Assembly: GCF_000740775.1 (NCBI RefSeq)
Contig: NZ_JFGS01000018.1
Coordinates: 1 to 64,000 of the forward strand
Source: Haematobacter missouriensis
Lineage (GTDB): Bacteria; Pseudomonadota; Alphaproteobacteria; Rhodobacterales; Rhodobacteraceae
DNA: 64,000 nucleotides
Reading direction: 5' to 3'
Part shown: piece by piece, positions 1 through 8,690 of the stretch
Layout: each line of letters begins with the position of its first letter
Position numbering within the stretch: the stretch's first letter is position 1
Notes under the pieces: generated by a model
Databases searched by the model: none
The model's input: the letters and a program-made list of their open reading frames with translations, nothing else
What the model was told of the DNA's origin: nothing
Translations under genes and position numbers: made by a program

Positions 1-95
1 ATCACAAACATTCCCGCAAGCAGAAAATGACATGCCGATGCATTTTTTTTGGAACTGCCTAATTAATAGGCAAAAGATCACCTGCTGTGCGCAAG

Positions 96-1625
96 CTACC
101 CCAGCTTGCGATAGGCGATCCCCCGGGCCAGCCAGCAGCCGAGTTCGGCGCCCGTGATCCGGCCCGCTCCGTCCCTGCGAAGTTGGAGCGTCCAGTCTCC
201 CGGCGCGGGAGCATCCATGGAGCGGCGGGTCGCGACGAGCCAGATATCAGGGGCGAGAGGGCGGGCCAGTTCCATGGGCCCCTGCCCCAGCATTCCATTG
301 AACCCGACGTAGAGCCCCCCTGCCCCGGGCATCAGCACCATCTCGGCTTCGAGCTCATCGGACCGGAAATGGCCGTCGGGTATCTCTCTGTCCGGCGGCG
401 GCAGGGGCTCCAGTTGCGCGGACAACCTGTCTGCGGACCGCGTCATCATGATACCCCCCTCCCCTCTCTCCAGCCGTATGCCGGTCGCTTCCAGACCACC
501 GTCCCGGAAGGTCAGGGGTTCCGGCGATGTGGCATAGCGCAGGCGGGGGACTGTGCCGCCGTCGATCCTGACCGACAGCCCCGTCTCCCGGCAGAGCCAA
601 TGTCCGTCCCAGATCTCGGGGGGCGGGACCATGGCCGGTCCTGGAAGACCCAGCACATGCCGGAACAAGGTCCGCGCTGCCGACTGGGCATCCGCCTGAT
701 GGTTGAACATGATCACGACGGAGAGACGCGCGTCCCGCGCATGTATCCTGTAGGCTCGGAACCCCCGCAGCGCCCCGCCGTGGCCGGTCACCGCAAAACC
801 GCCTTCCTGCCCGCGCGACAGCCCGTAGCCATAGGGCGCGGGGCTGCCGTCCGCGAAACTTGCCGGTGACGAAATGCGTGAATAGAGCGCGCCCGGATCG
901 TCGCGCGTCGCATCGATCCACGCCTCATAGGCCAGCATATCGGTGAGCGAGGCCGAGATCCCGGCATCCCCCTTCCACCAGATACCGTTGTCGGCGGGGA
1001 AAAAGCCCGTGTCCAGCGTGCCCTCATACCCGGTGACCCCATCCGGTGGATGGCGGGTATCGGGCACCAGCGCCGCTGTTTCCATCCCCGCGGGGCCGAA
1101 GATATGGCGCGTGTAAAGCGTTCCTAGATCCTCTCCCGTCGCGGCCTCCAGCAACTCGGCCAGCAGGCGAAAATTGCCGTTCGAGTAGGAATAGCGGGAG
1201 CCGGGTGCGAAATGACCGGTCTTCATGCGCGCAAGCAGGGGAAGGGCGTCCTCCCTCCGGAAGGTCTGCTCCGCCTGCGCGCCCTGCAGCACCGTCAACG
1301 CCCAATAGTCTCGCAGACCCGACTGATTGTCGCAAAGCTGCCGCACGGTGGGAAGCCGGTCGCGGAACCCGGGCAGATAGCCGGCCAGGCGGTCGTCAAG
1401 CCGTGCAGGATCGCCGATCTCCGCCAGCAGCGCCGCGCAGGTGAACTGCTTCGAGATGGAGCAGATCGGCAGGCGCAGCGCCTCGGTCATCGGGCGGCGG
1501 GCCGCAAGGTCGGCGAACCCCCAGCTTCGCGCGGCCACGACCCTGCCCTCCCGCACGATCCCCGCGACGCCTCCAGGCCCGGGATAGAGGTTTGGCAAAT
1601 CATCCAGCGCGGCTTCGATATCCAT
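96..1625 (-). CDS. dap: D-aminopeptidase (serine peptidase S12 family)
   Basis: This 509-residue protein resembles the Ochrobactrum-type D-aminopeptidase, which removes N-terminal D-amino acids from peptides and amides. The N-terminal penicillin-binding-protein-like domain has the SxxK motif at Ser56-Ile-Ser-Lys59, the YxN motif at Tyr147-Ser-Asn149 and His-Gly-Gly from His282. These positions are close to the known catalytic residues of that enzyme. The C-terminal part (about 330-509) fits the two antiparallel beta domains of the family. No signal peptide is seen, so it is probably cytoplasmic. It is divergent from the agmatinase gene, with about 155 bp between the two starts. A beta-lactamase-like esterase is the main alternative, but length and spacing favour D-aminopeptidase. 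Confidence 0.82.
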   Translation of the reverse strand: MDIEAALDDLPNLYPGPGGVAGIVREGRVVAARSWGFADLAARRPMTEALRLPICSISKQFTCAALLAEIGDPARLDDRLAGYLPGFRDRLPTVRQLCDNQSGLRDYWALTVLQGAQAEQTFRREDALPLLARMKTGHFAPGSRYSYSNGNFRLLAELLEAATGEDLGTLYTRHIFGPAGMETAALVPDTRHPPDGVTGYEGTLDTGFFPADNGIWWKGDAGISASLTDMLAYEAWIDATRDDPGALYSRISSPASFADGSPAPYGYGLSRGQEGGFAVTGHGGALRGFRAYRIHARDARLSVVIMFNHQADAQSAARTLFRHVLGLPGPAMVPPPEIWDGHWLCRETGLSVRIDGGTVPRLRYATSPEPLTFRDGGLEATGIRLERGEGGIMMTRSADRLSAQLEPLPPPDREIPDGHFRSDELEAEMVLMPGAGGLYVGFNGMLGQGPMELARPLAPDIWLVATRRSMDAPAPGDWTLQLRRDGAGRITGAELGCWLARGIAYRKLG

Positions 1626-1779
1626 GATCTCTTCCCCTTGCCCGTCGATTCACGTGTCGGCGGCGGCCGCCGCGCGGCGCAAGGAAGGCAGCCCCGCCCT
1701 GCCCCGTCAAGCGGTGGAATTCCCTTGCAGCGACCGTGCGCCCCTGCACTATCCACGCGACAGAAACAGGAGCTCGCCC

Positions 1780-2730
1780 ATGTCTTCCCACGGCTACGAA
1801 TCCGGTCGCCTCAACCTGCCGTTCGTCGGCATTCCGACTTTCGCCAAAAGCCGCTACGTCGAGGATTGGGACAGCATCGCTGCCGACGTGGCAATCCTGG
1901 GGGCGCCTTTCGACTTTGGCACGCAATGGCGCTCCGGCGCCCGCTTCGGACCGCGGGGCATCCGGGAGGCCTCCACGCTCTTCTCCTTCGGTCACGCGGG
2001 TGCCTATGACCATGAGGATGACACGACGTATCTGGAGGGGGTGCGGATCGTCGATCTGGGGGATGCGGATATTGTGCATACCGATACGATGGGCAGCCAC
2101 GCCGCCATCGAATACGGGGTGCGCAAGATTCTCGCGGCCGGTGCCGTGCCGGTGGTGCTGGGGGGTGACCACTCCGTCAACATTCCCTGCATCAACGCGT
2201 TCGAAGAACAGGAGCCGATCCACATCGTCCAGATCGACGCGCATCTGGATTTCGTGGACGAACGTCACGGTGTCCGCTTCGGCCATGGCAATCCGATGCG
2301 CCGTGCCTCGGAAAAGCCGTGGGTGACGGGGATGAGCCAGCTTGGCATCCGCAACGTCTCCTCCACCGCCAAGGAAGGGTATGACTATGCCCGCGCGCAG
2401 GGGTCCGACATCCTCTCCGTCCGCCAGTTCCGCAAGCTGGGGGTAGAGCGCGTGCTGGACAGGATCCCGGCCGGTGCGCGCTATTACCTGACGCTGGACA
2501 TCGACGGGTTCGACCCCTCGATCGCGCCGGGCACCGGGACGCCCAGCCACGGCGGGTTTCTCTACTATGAGGTGCTGGAGCTGATCGCTGGGCTGTGCGA
2601 GCGCGGCCGGATCGTCGGCGTGGACCTCGTGGAGGTCGCCCCCGATTATGACCGGACGGGGACGACATCGATCCTTGCCGCGCAGATCCTGCTCAACACC
2701 ATCGGACGGATGTTCACAGCAAAAACCTGA
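1780..2730 (+). CDS. speB: Agmatinase-type ureohydrolase
   Basis: A 316-residue arginase/agmatinase-fold enzyme that hydrolyses a guanidino compound to an amine and urea with two Mn ions. All metal motifs are visible: GGDHS with His131, DAHLD with Asp153, His155 and Asp157, and DIDGFDP with Asp240 and Asp242, followed by APGTGTP. I chose ATG 1780 because AGGAG lies 8 nt upstream and the family N-terminus begins there; the reading frame is open further upstream but without family similarity. The exact substrate (agmatine, guanidinobutyrate or another guanidino acid) cannot be told from motifs. The gene ends 6 bp from the convergent oxidoreductase gene. Confidence 0.85.
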   Translation: MSSHGYESGRLNLPFVGIPTFAKSRYVEDWDSIAADVAILGAPFDFGTQWRSGARFGPRGIREASTLFSFGHAGAYDHEDDTTYLEGVRIVDLGDADIVHTDTMGSHAAIEYGVRKILAAGAVPVVLGGDHSVNIPCINAFEEQEPIHIVQIDAHLDFVDERHGVRFGHGNPMRRASEKPWVTGMSQLGIRNVSSTAKEGYDYARAQGSDILSVRQFRKLGVERVLDRIPAGARYYLTLDIDGFDPSIAPGTGTPSHGGFLYYEVLELIAGLCERGRIVGVDLVEVAPDYDRTGTTSILAAQILLNTIGRMFTAKT

Positions 2731-2736
2731 CGTTTG

Positions 2737-3759
2737 TCAGGAAATCTTCACCACGAGTTTGCCGAAGTTCCTCCCTTCCAGCAGCCCGATGAACGCCTCC
2801 GGGACGGCGGCAAGCCCGCCTTCCACGATATCCTCGCGGTAGCGGACGCGCCCCTCCCGGATCCACCCGGCCATGTCGCTATAGAAGGCGGGGCGCTGAT
2901 CCACGAACTCCCGCTGGATGAATCCGCGGATCAGCAGGCTTTTGGAGAGCACCTGTCGCATCAGTCCGGGGAGCCGGTCTGGCCCTTCCGGCACACCGAC
3001 GGCATTGTATTGCGCGATGAGGCCGCAGACCGGGATCCGCGCGAAGGTGTTCAGCAACGGAAAGACCGCGTCCCAGACCTTGCCGCCGACATTCTCGAAA
3101 TAGACATCGACCCCGTTGGGGCAGGCTTCGGCAAGACGCTTGGCGAAGTCGGGCGCGCGGTGGTCAATGGCCGCGTCGAAACCCAACTCTTCCCGCACGA
3201 AGGCGCATTTGTCAGCCCCGCCCGCGATACCTACAGCCCGCGCGCCCTTGATACGCGCAATCTGCCCGACGACGGAGCCGACCGCCCCACTCGCCGCCGC
3301 AACCACGACCGTCTCCCCTGGTTTGGGCTGGCCGATGGTAAGCAACCCCGAATAGGCCGTGAACCCCGGCATTCCCAGCACGCCGAGCGCTGTCGTCATC
3401 GGGGCTTCTTCGGGATTGAGCTTCCGCAGATCTGCGCCGTCCGAAAGCGCGTATTCCTGCCAGCCGGAATGGGAGAGTACCACATCGCCCTCCCGGTAAT
3501 CCGGATTGCGCGAGACAATGACTTCCGCCACGGTGCCACCTTCCATCACGGCGCCGATCTCCACCGGCGCCGCGTAGGAGCGTGCCGCGCTCATCCGACC
3601 ACGCATGTAGGGGTCAAGCGACAGATAGCGCGTGCGGAGAAGAACCTCCCCCTCCCGCGGCGGGGGCACTGGCGTCTCCTCCATTCGAAAGTTGGCGGCG
3701 TTGGGACGTCCTTCGGGTCGCGAGGCAAGGACAAGACTGTGGTTGATAATATCCGACAT
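2737..3759 (-). CDS. CurA-like NADP-dependent oxidoreductase (zinc-free MDR family)
   Basis: A 340-residue medium-chain dehydrogenase/reductase of the leukotriene B4 12-hydroxydehydrogenase/CurA type, which reduces the double bond of alpha,beta-unsaturated ketones or aldehydes with NADPH. The N-terminal part shows SLDPYMRGRM, a family hallmark. The coenzyme-binding motif AAASGAVGSVVGQ lies near residues 155-167. The zinc ligands of alcohol dehydrogenases are absent. The start has a strong GGAGGA site upstream. It probably acts in detoxification of reactive enones. It is convergent with the agmatinase gene and leaves 79 bp before the stop of the recombinase gene. Confidence 0.85.
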   Translation of the reverse strand: MSDIINHSLVLASRPEGRPNAANFRMEETPVPPPREGEVLLRTRYLSLDPYMRGRMSAARSYAAPVEIGAVMEGGTVAEVIVSRNPDYREGDVVLSHSGWQEYALSDGADLRKLNPEEAPMTTALGVLGMPGFTAYSGLLTIGQPKPGETVVVAAASGAVGSVVGQIARIKGARAVGIAGGADKCAFVREELGFDAAIDHRAPDFAKRLAEACPNGVDVYFENVGGKVWDAVFPLLNTFARIPVCGLIAQYNAVGVPEGPDRLPGLMRQVLSKSLLIRGFIQREFVDQRPAFYSDMAGWIREGRVRYREDIVEGGLAAVPEAFIGLLEGRNFGKLVVKIS

Positions 3760-3838
3760 GGGGTTCCTCCGTTCCAGTGAGTTGTGCCACGGGACGCCGT
3801 GGCTGAAAACCGTTGCCTAAAACGTAATGTAATAACGT

Positions 3839-4882
3839 CTAATCACCCAACAGATTGGTTGCGGGATTCTCCGCGATATCAACGTCGGCGTAGTATTTCT
3901 GGGCTTGCGCCGCCGATCGGTGAAGCGAAAGCTGCATCGCCGCCTGCAAGGGCGCGCCGTCTAGTGCAGCCTGCGTAAGAAAACCCGAGCGCAATCCGTG
4001 CGGAGAGGCGAACCCATCCGGCAATCCAGCCTCGCGGATTAGACGGCGCACCACTGACGCCACGCCCTCGGGAGTTAGCCGGCGTTTAAGCACTCGATCT
4101 GTCTTACTGATTGGCCGAAAGACCGGACCGTTTTGTATTCCCGCAGCGTCCAGCCATGCCACGAGACTACGAGCGCCCCTCCCCTTCAGAACGAGCTTCG
4201 GGGTCGCGCCCTTTCGGGTGGTCTTTGTTCCCGGCAGCCGAATCCAGACATGTCCGTGACGGTCGAATTCGCGCAGGTCCAGATCTTCGACGTTCAGGGA
4301 CACAACCTCAGACCGTCGCCGTCCGCCCGATCCCCAGGCGAGCAACAGAATAGCCCGATCGCGCAGTCCGCGCATGTCCGGCCCTGTGGCGGCCACCAGT
4401 TGCAGCAGGGTCTCTCGGGTCACCGGATTCGCCGATTTAGGCGACGGCGGCCGATCAGCAGCGCGCCGAGCCTTCTGTCTAGCCTGACGGATAAGGGGAA
4501 GCTCGAAAGGCGAGGTTAAATTCTGGATGCGATGGAAGGCGCGCCAACTTGCAATTCGACGGTCAAGCGTGGAGGCTGCTGGGCAGGCGAGTTGGCGGCG
4601 GAGGCCAGCAGCGATCAGGCGCTCTGCAGCCTGACGGGCCGGGTCCTGTTCAGCGGCTTCTTCCAGATCGCGGGCGTGATCCAGGAGGAAAGCCAGGGCG
4701 ACGTCTTCCCGTTCCGGCCAGATCGGGGCTGTGCCGAAGCGAAGCATGCGCCAAGCGGAGATATATGCCAGATCCCGTTCCCAAGCGCGAAGCGTGTTTT
4801 CGGGCGTTCCACGGCGGTAGAGCTCGGCAAGATCACTGCTGAGTCCGGTGGCAAGGGCTATAGTGGGGAAGTTATCGACCAT
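3839..4882 (-). CDS. Tyrosine recombinase / phage-type integrase
   Basis: A 347-residue site-specific recombinase. The N-terminal 130 residues form the SAM-like DNA-binding part. The catalytic domain has Arg189 in RRSE (RxSE pattern), a probable Lys220 in GTKTTRK, His295-x-x-Arg298 (HGLR), His321 in LHRS and the nucleophile Tyr330 or Tyr331 in KYYADVD. It lies just downstream of repC and the double parS, a common place on large alphaproteobacterial plasmids for a recombinase that resolves multimers. It could equally be an integrase left by an inserted element. No attachment site could be identified. AGGA lies 8 nt before the ATG. Confidence 0.85.
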   Translation of the reverse strand: MVDNFPTIALATGLSSDLAELYRRGTPENTLRAWERDLAYISAWRMLRFGTAPIWPEREDVALAFLLDHARDLEEAAEQDPARQAAERLIAAGLRRQLACPAASTLDRRIASWRAFHRIQNLTSPFELPLIRQARQKARRAADRPPSPKSANPVTRETLLQLVAATGPDMRGLRDRAILLLAWGSGGRRRSEVVSLNVEDLDLREFDRHGHVWIRLPGTKTTRKGATPKLVLKGRGARSLVAWLDAAGIQNGPVFRPISKTDRVLKRRLTPEGVASVVRRLIREAGLPDGFASPHGLRSGFLTQAALDGAPLQAAMQLSLHRSAAQAQKYYADVDIAENPATNLLGD

Positions 4883-4925
4883 GCCGGATGTTCCTTACAG
4901 TGCGCAGGATTTGCAAGCGGGTTCA

Positions 4926-4941
4926 GTTGACAGCTGTCAAC
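4926..4941. promoter_or_regulatory. parS: parS centromere site 1
   Basis: Perfect 16-bp palindrome GTTGACAGCTGTCAAC, matching the GTTnnnnGCnnnnAAC pattern of repABC parS sites bound by RepB. It is the first of two copies downstream of repC, separated by 8 bp. Confidence 0.9.
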
Positions 4942-4949
4942 ACAACGAT

Positions 4950-4965
4950 GTTGACAGCTGTCAAC
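4950..4965. promoter_or_regulatory. parS: parS centromere site 2, overlapping the repC stop
   Basis: Second perfect copy of GTTGACAGCTGTCAAC. The last five bases of the palindrome overlap the repC 3' end, and the repC TGA codon (4961-4963 on the minus strand) lies within the site. Confidence 0.9.
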
Positions 4966-6028
4966 CTTCCATGATTGCGCTTCGGGATAATCCTCGAACC
5001 ATTCTCTCAAGAGAGAAGGTACCGTTTAGGGCCTTCTCAGCTAGCATCCGGAGGTAGGAGGATGGGCGATGGATGGATTTTAACCTTTGCAGAATGCAGG
5101 CAATCGTTGCCGCCGCGCATTCTGGCGCCATGGCTTCGCAGGCTTGTTGCCAAGAGTGAGCATCTATGCCGATCATTGGTCGTAACTGTTCGGCGGCGTG
5201 AATGAAGTCTCTCCAACTTTTCACAGGATAGAAACTTGCGAATTCCGTGCAGGATTCCAGCACCCGGGAAAAGTCGGGGATGACGGGCGCTCGGACGTTT
5301 TTCTTAATTGTTACTTTGTTGTCTTCTTGTATGTGCCGCTCATTTTGATTGTCATTGCCGCTCACTTCTTCCGGCTCGTCGAGTGTAAGAAACTGATTGA
5401 GTCGTTCAGCGATTTGTTCGAGTTCAACGTGTGAAAGCTTGCGTCGAAGGGCTTTCTTCATCTCCGTCAACGCAAGGACGTCCATTCCTCCAAGCTGAAT
5501 TGCATCCCGAAGTCTGAGGGTGACAAACTCACGCAACTGTCTAAGCTGGTCGTCGGCGCGGCGGCATTCATCTGCCATGCACCGAAACTCAACAGCTCTC
5601 CGTGCGAGTGGCCCAAGGTCAAAGCCAAATGCGTGGGCAGGGCGCGACTCGCTTCCCCGGGTTGCGTAGCGCTTGCCATTGGGGCTGTCGTGGCGAAGAA
5701 TCACGCCCGCTTTAACCAACGCCGCGATGTGGCGCCGTAGCGTGCTCTCCGGCATCCCGTGCGCACGATGCGAGAGCGTTGCATTGGAGGGAAACACAAT
5801 GCACCCGGCGGGCGATATGACGTCGCCTGGAACAAACGAGATCAACGCATGCAGGACCGACAGATCGCGATCGGAAAGCGAAAACCCTTTTCGTGCGACG
5901 GTCAGATCGCGCAAGGGCTCCCATTTCGGAACCGTTTTCGCTTCGGCCGAGCCTCGCGCCAGAGCGCGCGCCGCCATCAGGTCAGCCGTAACCGGCCGCC
6001 CAAAAGGCGCTATGGAAATATGCTTCAT
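4961..6028 (-). CDS. repC: Replication initiator RepC
   Basis: A 355-residue initiator of repABC replicons. The N-terminal two thirds match the RepC winged-helix domain: KGFSLSDRDLSVLHALISF near 49-67, then the stretch with NATLSHRAHGMPESTLRRHIAALV that recognises DNA. The C-terminal part, after an acidic low-complexity linker, contains SWQQACEAMAPECAAATIACILQR and SSYLRMLAEKA, typical of the family end. In this plasmid class the origin normally lies inside repC itself. The start has no clear ribosome site and follows the ctRNA region, consistent with control of repC translation by the antisense RNA. The stop codon lies inside parS site 2. Confidence 0.92.
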   Translation of the reverse strand: MKHISIAPFGRPVTADLMAARALARGSAEAKTVPKWEPLRDLTVARKGFSLSDRDLSVLHALISFVPGDVISPAGCIVFPSNATLSHRAHGMPESTLRRHIAALVKAGVILRHDSPNGKRYATRGSESRPAHAFGFDLGPLARRAVEFRCMADECRRADDQLRQLREFVTLRLRDAIQLGGMDVLALTEMKKALRRKLSHVELEQIAERLNQFLTLDEPEEVSGNDNQNERHIQEDNKVTIKKNVRAPVIPDFSRVLESCTEFASFYPVKSWRDFIHAAEQLRPMIGIDAHSWQQACEAMAPECAAATIACILQRLKSIHRPSSYLRMLAEKALNGTFSLERMVRGLSRSAIMEG

Positions 6029-6075
6029 ATCATGTCACGAGGACGCAAAATATCGGCCGCCGCAGAAAGACGGGA

Positions 6076-6091
6076 GTTGACAGCTGTCAAC
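6076..6091. promoter_or_regulatory. parS: parS site 3 in the repB-repC gap
   Basis: Third identical GTTGACAGCTGTCAAC palindrome, placed between repB and repC. Bases 6078-6083 (TTGACA) inside it are also a perfect -35 hexamer for a plus-strand promoter reading into the ctRNA. Confidence 0.9.
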
Positions 6092-6113
6092 AAAAGCCGC
6101 TACGTTCGAAGTG

Positions 6114-6166
6114 CTAGATCGACGGAACGGCCCTTCGGGATGTCATGTCCTGAGGGGCTTTTCTTT
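6114..6166 (+). ncRNA. Probable ctRNA (incompatibility antisense RNA)
   Basis: repABC plasmids encode a short antisense RNA opposite the repB-repC gap that represses repC. Here the plus strand offers TTGACA (6078-6083), an 18-bp spacer and TACGTT (6102-6107), which keeps the T, A and T key -10 positions. About 50 nt later comes a terminator hairpin with a T-rich tail. The predicted RNA of about 53 nt is of the expected size and lies opposite the repABC leader for repC. The 5' end is estimated, not mapped. Confidence 0.6.
6131..6166 (+). terminator. Intrinsic terminator of the ctRNA
   Basis: Arms 6131-6140 (CCCTTCGGGA) and 6148-6157 (TCCTGAGGGG) form a 10-bp stem with two G-U pairs and a 7-nt loop, followed by CTTTTCTTT on the plus strand. 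Confidence 0.7.
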
Positions 6167-6199
6167 GTCCTGCTTCGTGCTCCCTTGTTGTTACCAAGA

Positions 6200-7132
6200 T
6201 TATTCCTCGCCGCTGGTGAGCCAGCCGCGATGAATTTCGTCGAAATTCTCAATCAGCCATTCCGCGAATTTCGCATGTTGGCTGCTGTCTATTGTAAGCA
6301 CGGTGGCGCGGCTGTTGCGCGAAACCGCGCCCAACCGTTCGCCGCCGCTGCCGGTCAGTGGCGCCTTCTCCGGCGCAGGGGAGGGCGTCCGTTGGGCAAG
6401 ACCGGCCAGAACCGCTTCGAATCTCGCATCCGAGGTAATGCCCTCCGCAAGCGCGATCACATCCTCTATACGTCGGCCCTTTAGCCTGGAGGCGAGCGTC
6501 GTCCAGCGATCCCGGCCGATCGCCGGAGCCGTGCCAATGGCACGCATCAGGGGCAGAGGCACAGAATCCGCAACGGAAAGCATGCGCGAAATCAACGTCT
6601 TGTCGATCTGAAGCGCGTCACAGATGATCTTCCGGTCAAATCCTTCGTCCCGCATCGCGCGGGCAAAATTCACCTTCTCGATAAAGCTAAGGTCCTTGCG
6701 GGCGGTGTTCTCCTGTCCCTGCGCAATCACCAACTCGCGATCATTCAGGTTGCGGATCATCGCCTTGACGGGTTGTCCAAGCAATTTCAGCGCCGAGACG
6801 CGACGCCGGCCATAGACCACCTCATACCGACCCTCGTAATTGGGCGAATGGCGGAGAAGGACGGGCACCTGCTGGCCGTAATCGCGAATGCTTTCGGCGA
6901 GCGCCGCGATACCTTCCGGATCGTCATCCAGCCGGTCGCGAATTCCGGCATTGTCGATCATGTCAGGCGGAACGTCGATCACCGACCGGCTACGCAGATC
7001 GGCGATTGACTGGCTGACGGCACCAATGGCACCGCGACCGGGCCGGGGAATCGGCTGACTGGTCGAAACGCTGGCGGGGGAGGGGGGGTCTCCCGCGTCC
7101 ATAAGCCCTTTGAGAAGGTCTTTCCGTGCCAT
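6200..7132 (-). CDS. repB: Partition protein RepB (ParB family)
   Basis: A 310-residue ParB-family centromere-binding protein. The ParB nuclease-like domain spans about 50-140, with YGRRRVSALKLLG at 107-119 as the counterpart of the ParB box. A helix-turn-helix follows near 160-190 (ICDALQIDKTLISRML), and a C-terminal dimerisation region ends the protein. It should bind the three parS palindromes nearby and work with RepA to segregate the replicon. ATG 7132 is preferred over ATG 7156: GGGAGG lies 7 nt upstream, and the start overlaps the repA stop by one base (TGATG), indicating translational coupling. Confidence 0.92.
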   Translation of the reverse strand: MARKDLLKGLMDAGDPPSPASVSTSQPIPRPGRGAIGAVSQSIADLRSRSVIDVPPDMIDNAGIRDRLDDDPEGIAALAESIRDYGQQVPVLLRHSPNYEGRYEVVYGRRRVSALKLLGQPVKAMIRNLNDRELVIAQGQENTARKDLSFIEKVNFARAMRDEGFDRKIICDALQIDKTLISRMLSVADSVPLPLMRAIGTAPAIGRDRWTTLASRLKGRRIEDVIALAEGITSDARFEAVLAGLAQRTPSPAPEKAPLTGSGGERLGAVSRNSRATVLTIDSSQHAKFAEWLIENFDEIHRGWLTSGEE

Positions 7133-8319
7133 CAGGCGCCTCCCTTCCGGCCCCATGCCTGCTGGATCAGGGCCTCGATCTCGCCATTTACCGCATTCAG
7201 GCTTTCCATGGCGCGTTCATAGGTGGCGCGTACGAATTGCGTCCGTTCGATCTCATAGAGGGTCTGCTTGGTGATCCCCGCGTCGGAAATCGCCGTGGAC
7301 TTCAGCACTGGATGGTTGAGCACATGTTCCCCGAACATGGAGCGCATGAAGCTCACCATCTGGTTCTGCGGCCCATCGCCCGGTTCATAGCGTGTCACGA
7401 CATATCGCAGCCAGTCATAGGACATGTTGCCGCCTGCCTCGGATACCACCCCGAGCAGGTTGGAGGTCATCAGCAGAAACTGACACATCGACATCACATC
7501 AAGCATCTGCGGATGAACCGTCACCAATACCGCAGTGGCGGCAGAGAGCGCCGACATCGTCAGAAAGCCCAATTGCGGCGGGCAGTCGATCACCACCACG
7601 TCATAATTCGCCTCCACCTCCGCCAGCTTGTCGCCGACGCGGGTGAAGAAGAACTGTCCCGTGCGCGAAGCGAGCATCCGCGGGGTGTCATGCTCGAACT
7701 CCATGAGATCGAGATTTCCCGGTATGATGTCGAGGTTGGGGAAATAGGTGGGCTGGATCACATCGGCCAGCGGGACCGGCACATCGTAACGAATCGCATC
7801 GTAAAGCGTGCCGCCGTCGATCAGATCGAATTCCGGCTGAAACCCATGGAGCGCGCTGAGGCTTGCCTGCGGATCCAGATCGACCGCCAGCACGCGGTAG
7901 CCGTCCAGCGCGAGCTTCTGGGCAAGATGCGCGGCAGTCGTCGTCTTGCCGGAACCACCCTTGAAATTGATGACGGCGATCACCTGAAGATGGTCGTTCT
8001 CCCGTCGGCCAGGCAGATAGGTGCCGGGAGATTTCGCCCCCTTTTCAAGCATTTCGCGCAGAGCCTGCACATCGGCGAGGGAGTAGTAACGCCGCCCGCC
8101 CGCCCGCGTCTCCGGACTCGGCCCACGTCCCTCGAGATGCAGTTTTCGCAGATAGGCATCTTTTACGCCCAGAAGCTCGGCCACCTCACCGGAGGTGAAC
8201 TTCCGCAACTCCTTGCGGGCGTCAGGAGGGAAAAGCTGGGCACGATGCGCCTGAAGCCGCTCCGAAAGCCGCGCGGCATGTTCTCCCACGAGAACGTCAA
8301 TGCGTTCCTGTTTTGTCAT
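7132..8319 (-). CDS. repA: Partition ATPase RepA (ParA family)
   Basis: A 395-residue ParA-type Walker ATPase that partitions the plasmid and autorepresses the repABC operon. An N-terminal helix-turn-helix region (about 41-80, FTSGEVAELLGVKDAYLRKL) precedes the deviant Walker A motif KGGSGKTTT at 120-128. LDPQASLS and VVIDCPPQLGF supply the A' and Walker B motifs. GAGG lies 7 nt before the ATG. First gene of the operon, coupled to repB. Confidence 0.93.
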   Translation of the reverse strand: MTKQERIDVLVGEHAARLSERLQAHRAQLFPPDARKELRKFTSGEVAELLGVKDAYLRKLHLEGRGPSPETRAGGRRYYSLADVQALREMLEKGAKSPGTYLPGRRENDHLQVIAVINFKGGSGKTTTAAHLAQKLALDGYRVLAVDLDPQASLSALHGFQPEFDLIDGGTLYDAIRYDVPVPLADVIQPTYFPNLDIIPGNLDLMEFEHDTPRMLASRTGQFFFTRVGDKLAEVEANYDVVVIDCPPQLGFLTMSALSAATAVLVTVHPQMLDVMSMCQFLLMTSNLLGVVSEAGGNMSYDWLRYVVTRYEPGDGPQNQMVSFMRSMFGEHVLNHPVLKSTAISDAGITKQTLYEIERTQFVRATYERAMESLNAVNGEIEALIQQAWGRKGGA

Positions 8320-8690
8320 CTACTGCCTCGCGCCAGATCGTTAGTTACGCTTCTGGTCGTTTTATTCTGTTGTTGGCGTAAATAACTGCCTGAAACATGG
8401 GATTCGAACAAGGGCTTTCAGCGGCTTTCCGCACCGGATCCGTCGTCTTTGACGACCTCGCGGGCGAGAATATCGCACAGCAGGAGAGTTTCCGGCCGCT
8501 TTAGCCATCTTTAACCGGCTCTGCGACCGGATTTGCGGGGCTGGACCGGCTCGCAGGGGGTGCCTGGAGAATCAGGTGCCGCAAACGTCTTCTGCAACCA
8601 TCAGGAGCTCCTGCGGCGTTTCATCCCTGTCGAGCGGTGGCCAATAGCGCATAATATCGCCGACAATAAGCAGACGCCCGGAGGATGGAA
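8320..8690. other. Intergenic region upstream of repA
   Basis: A 371-bp region with no gene, divergent between repA and the aldehyde dehydrogenase. It should hold both promoters. Visible structures are inverted arms TTACGC (8345-8350) and GCGTAA (8376-8381), and a perfect hairpin GTCGTC-TTT-GACGAC (8442-8456). The first lies close to the repA start and could be a RepA operator, but this is a guess. I found no further parS copy here. Confidence 0.5.

Noticed and set aside
57-71. Hairpin GCCTAATTAATAGGC at the left edge as a terminator
   Set aside because: Short arms of 5 bp and no T-run in the direction of the aminopeptidase transcript.
1624-1779. N-terminal extension of the agmatinase
   Set aside because: The added residues are unlike the family and would overlap the divergent promoter; AGGAG precedes ATG 1780.
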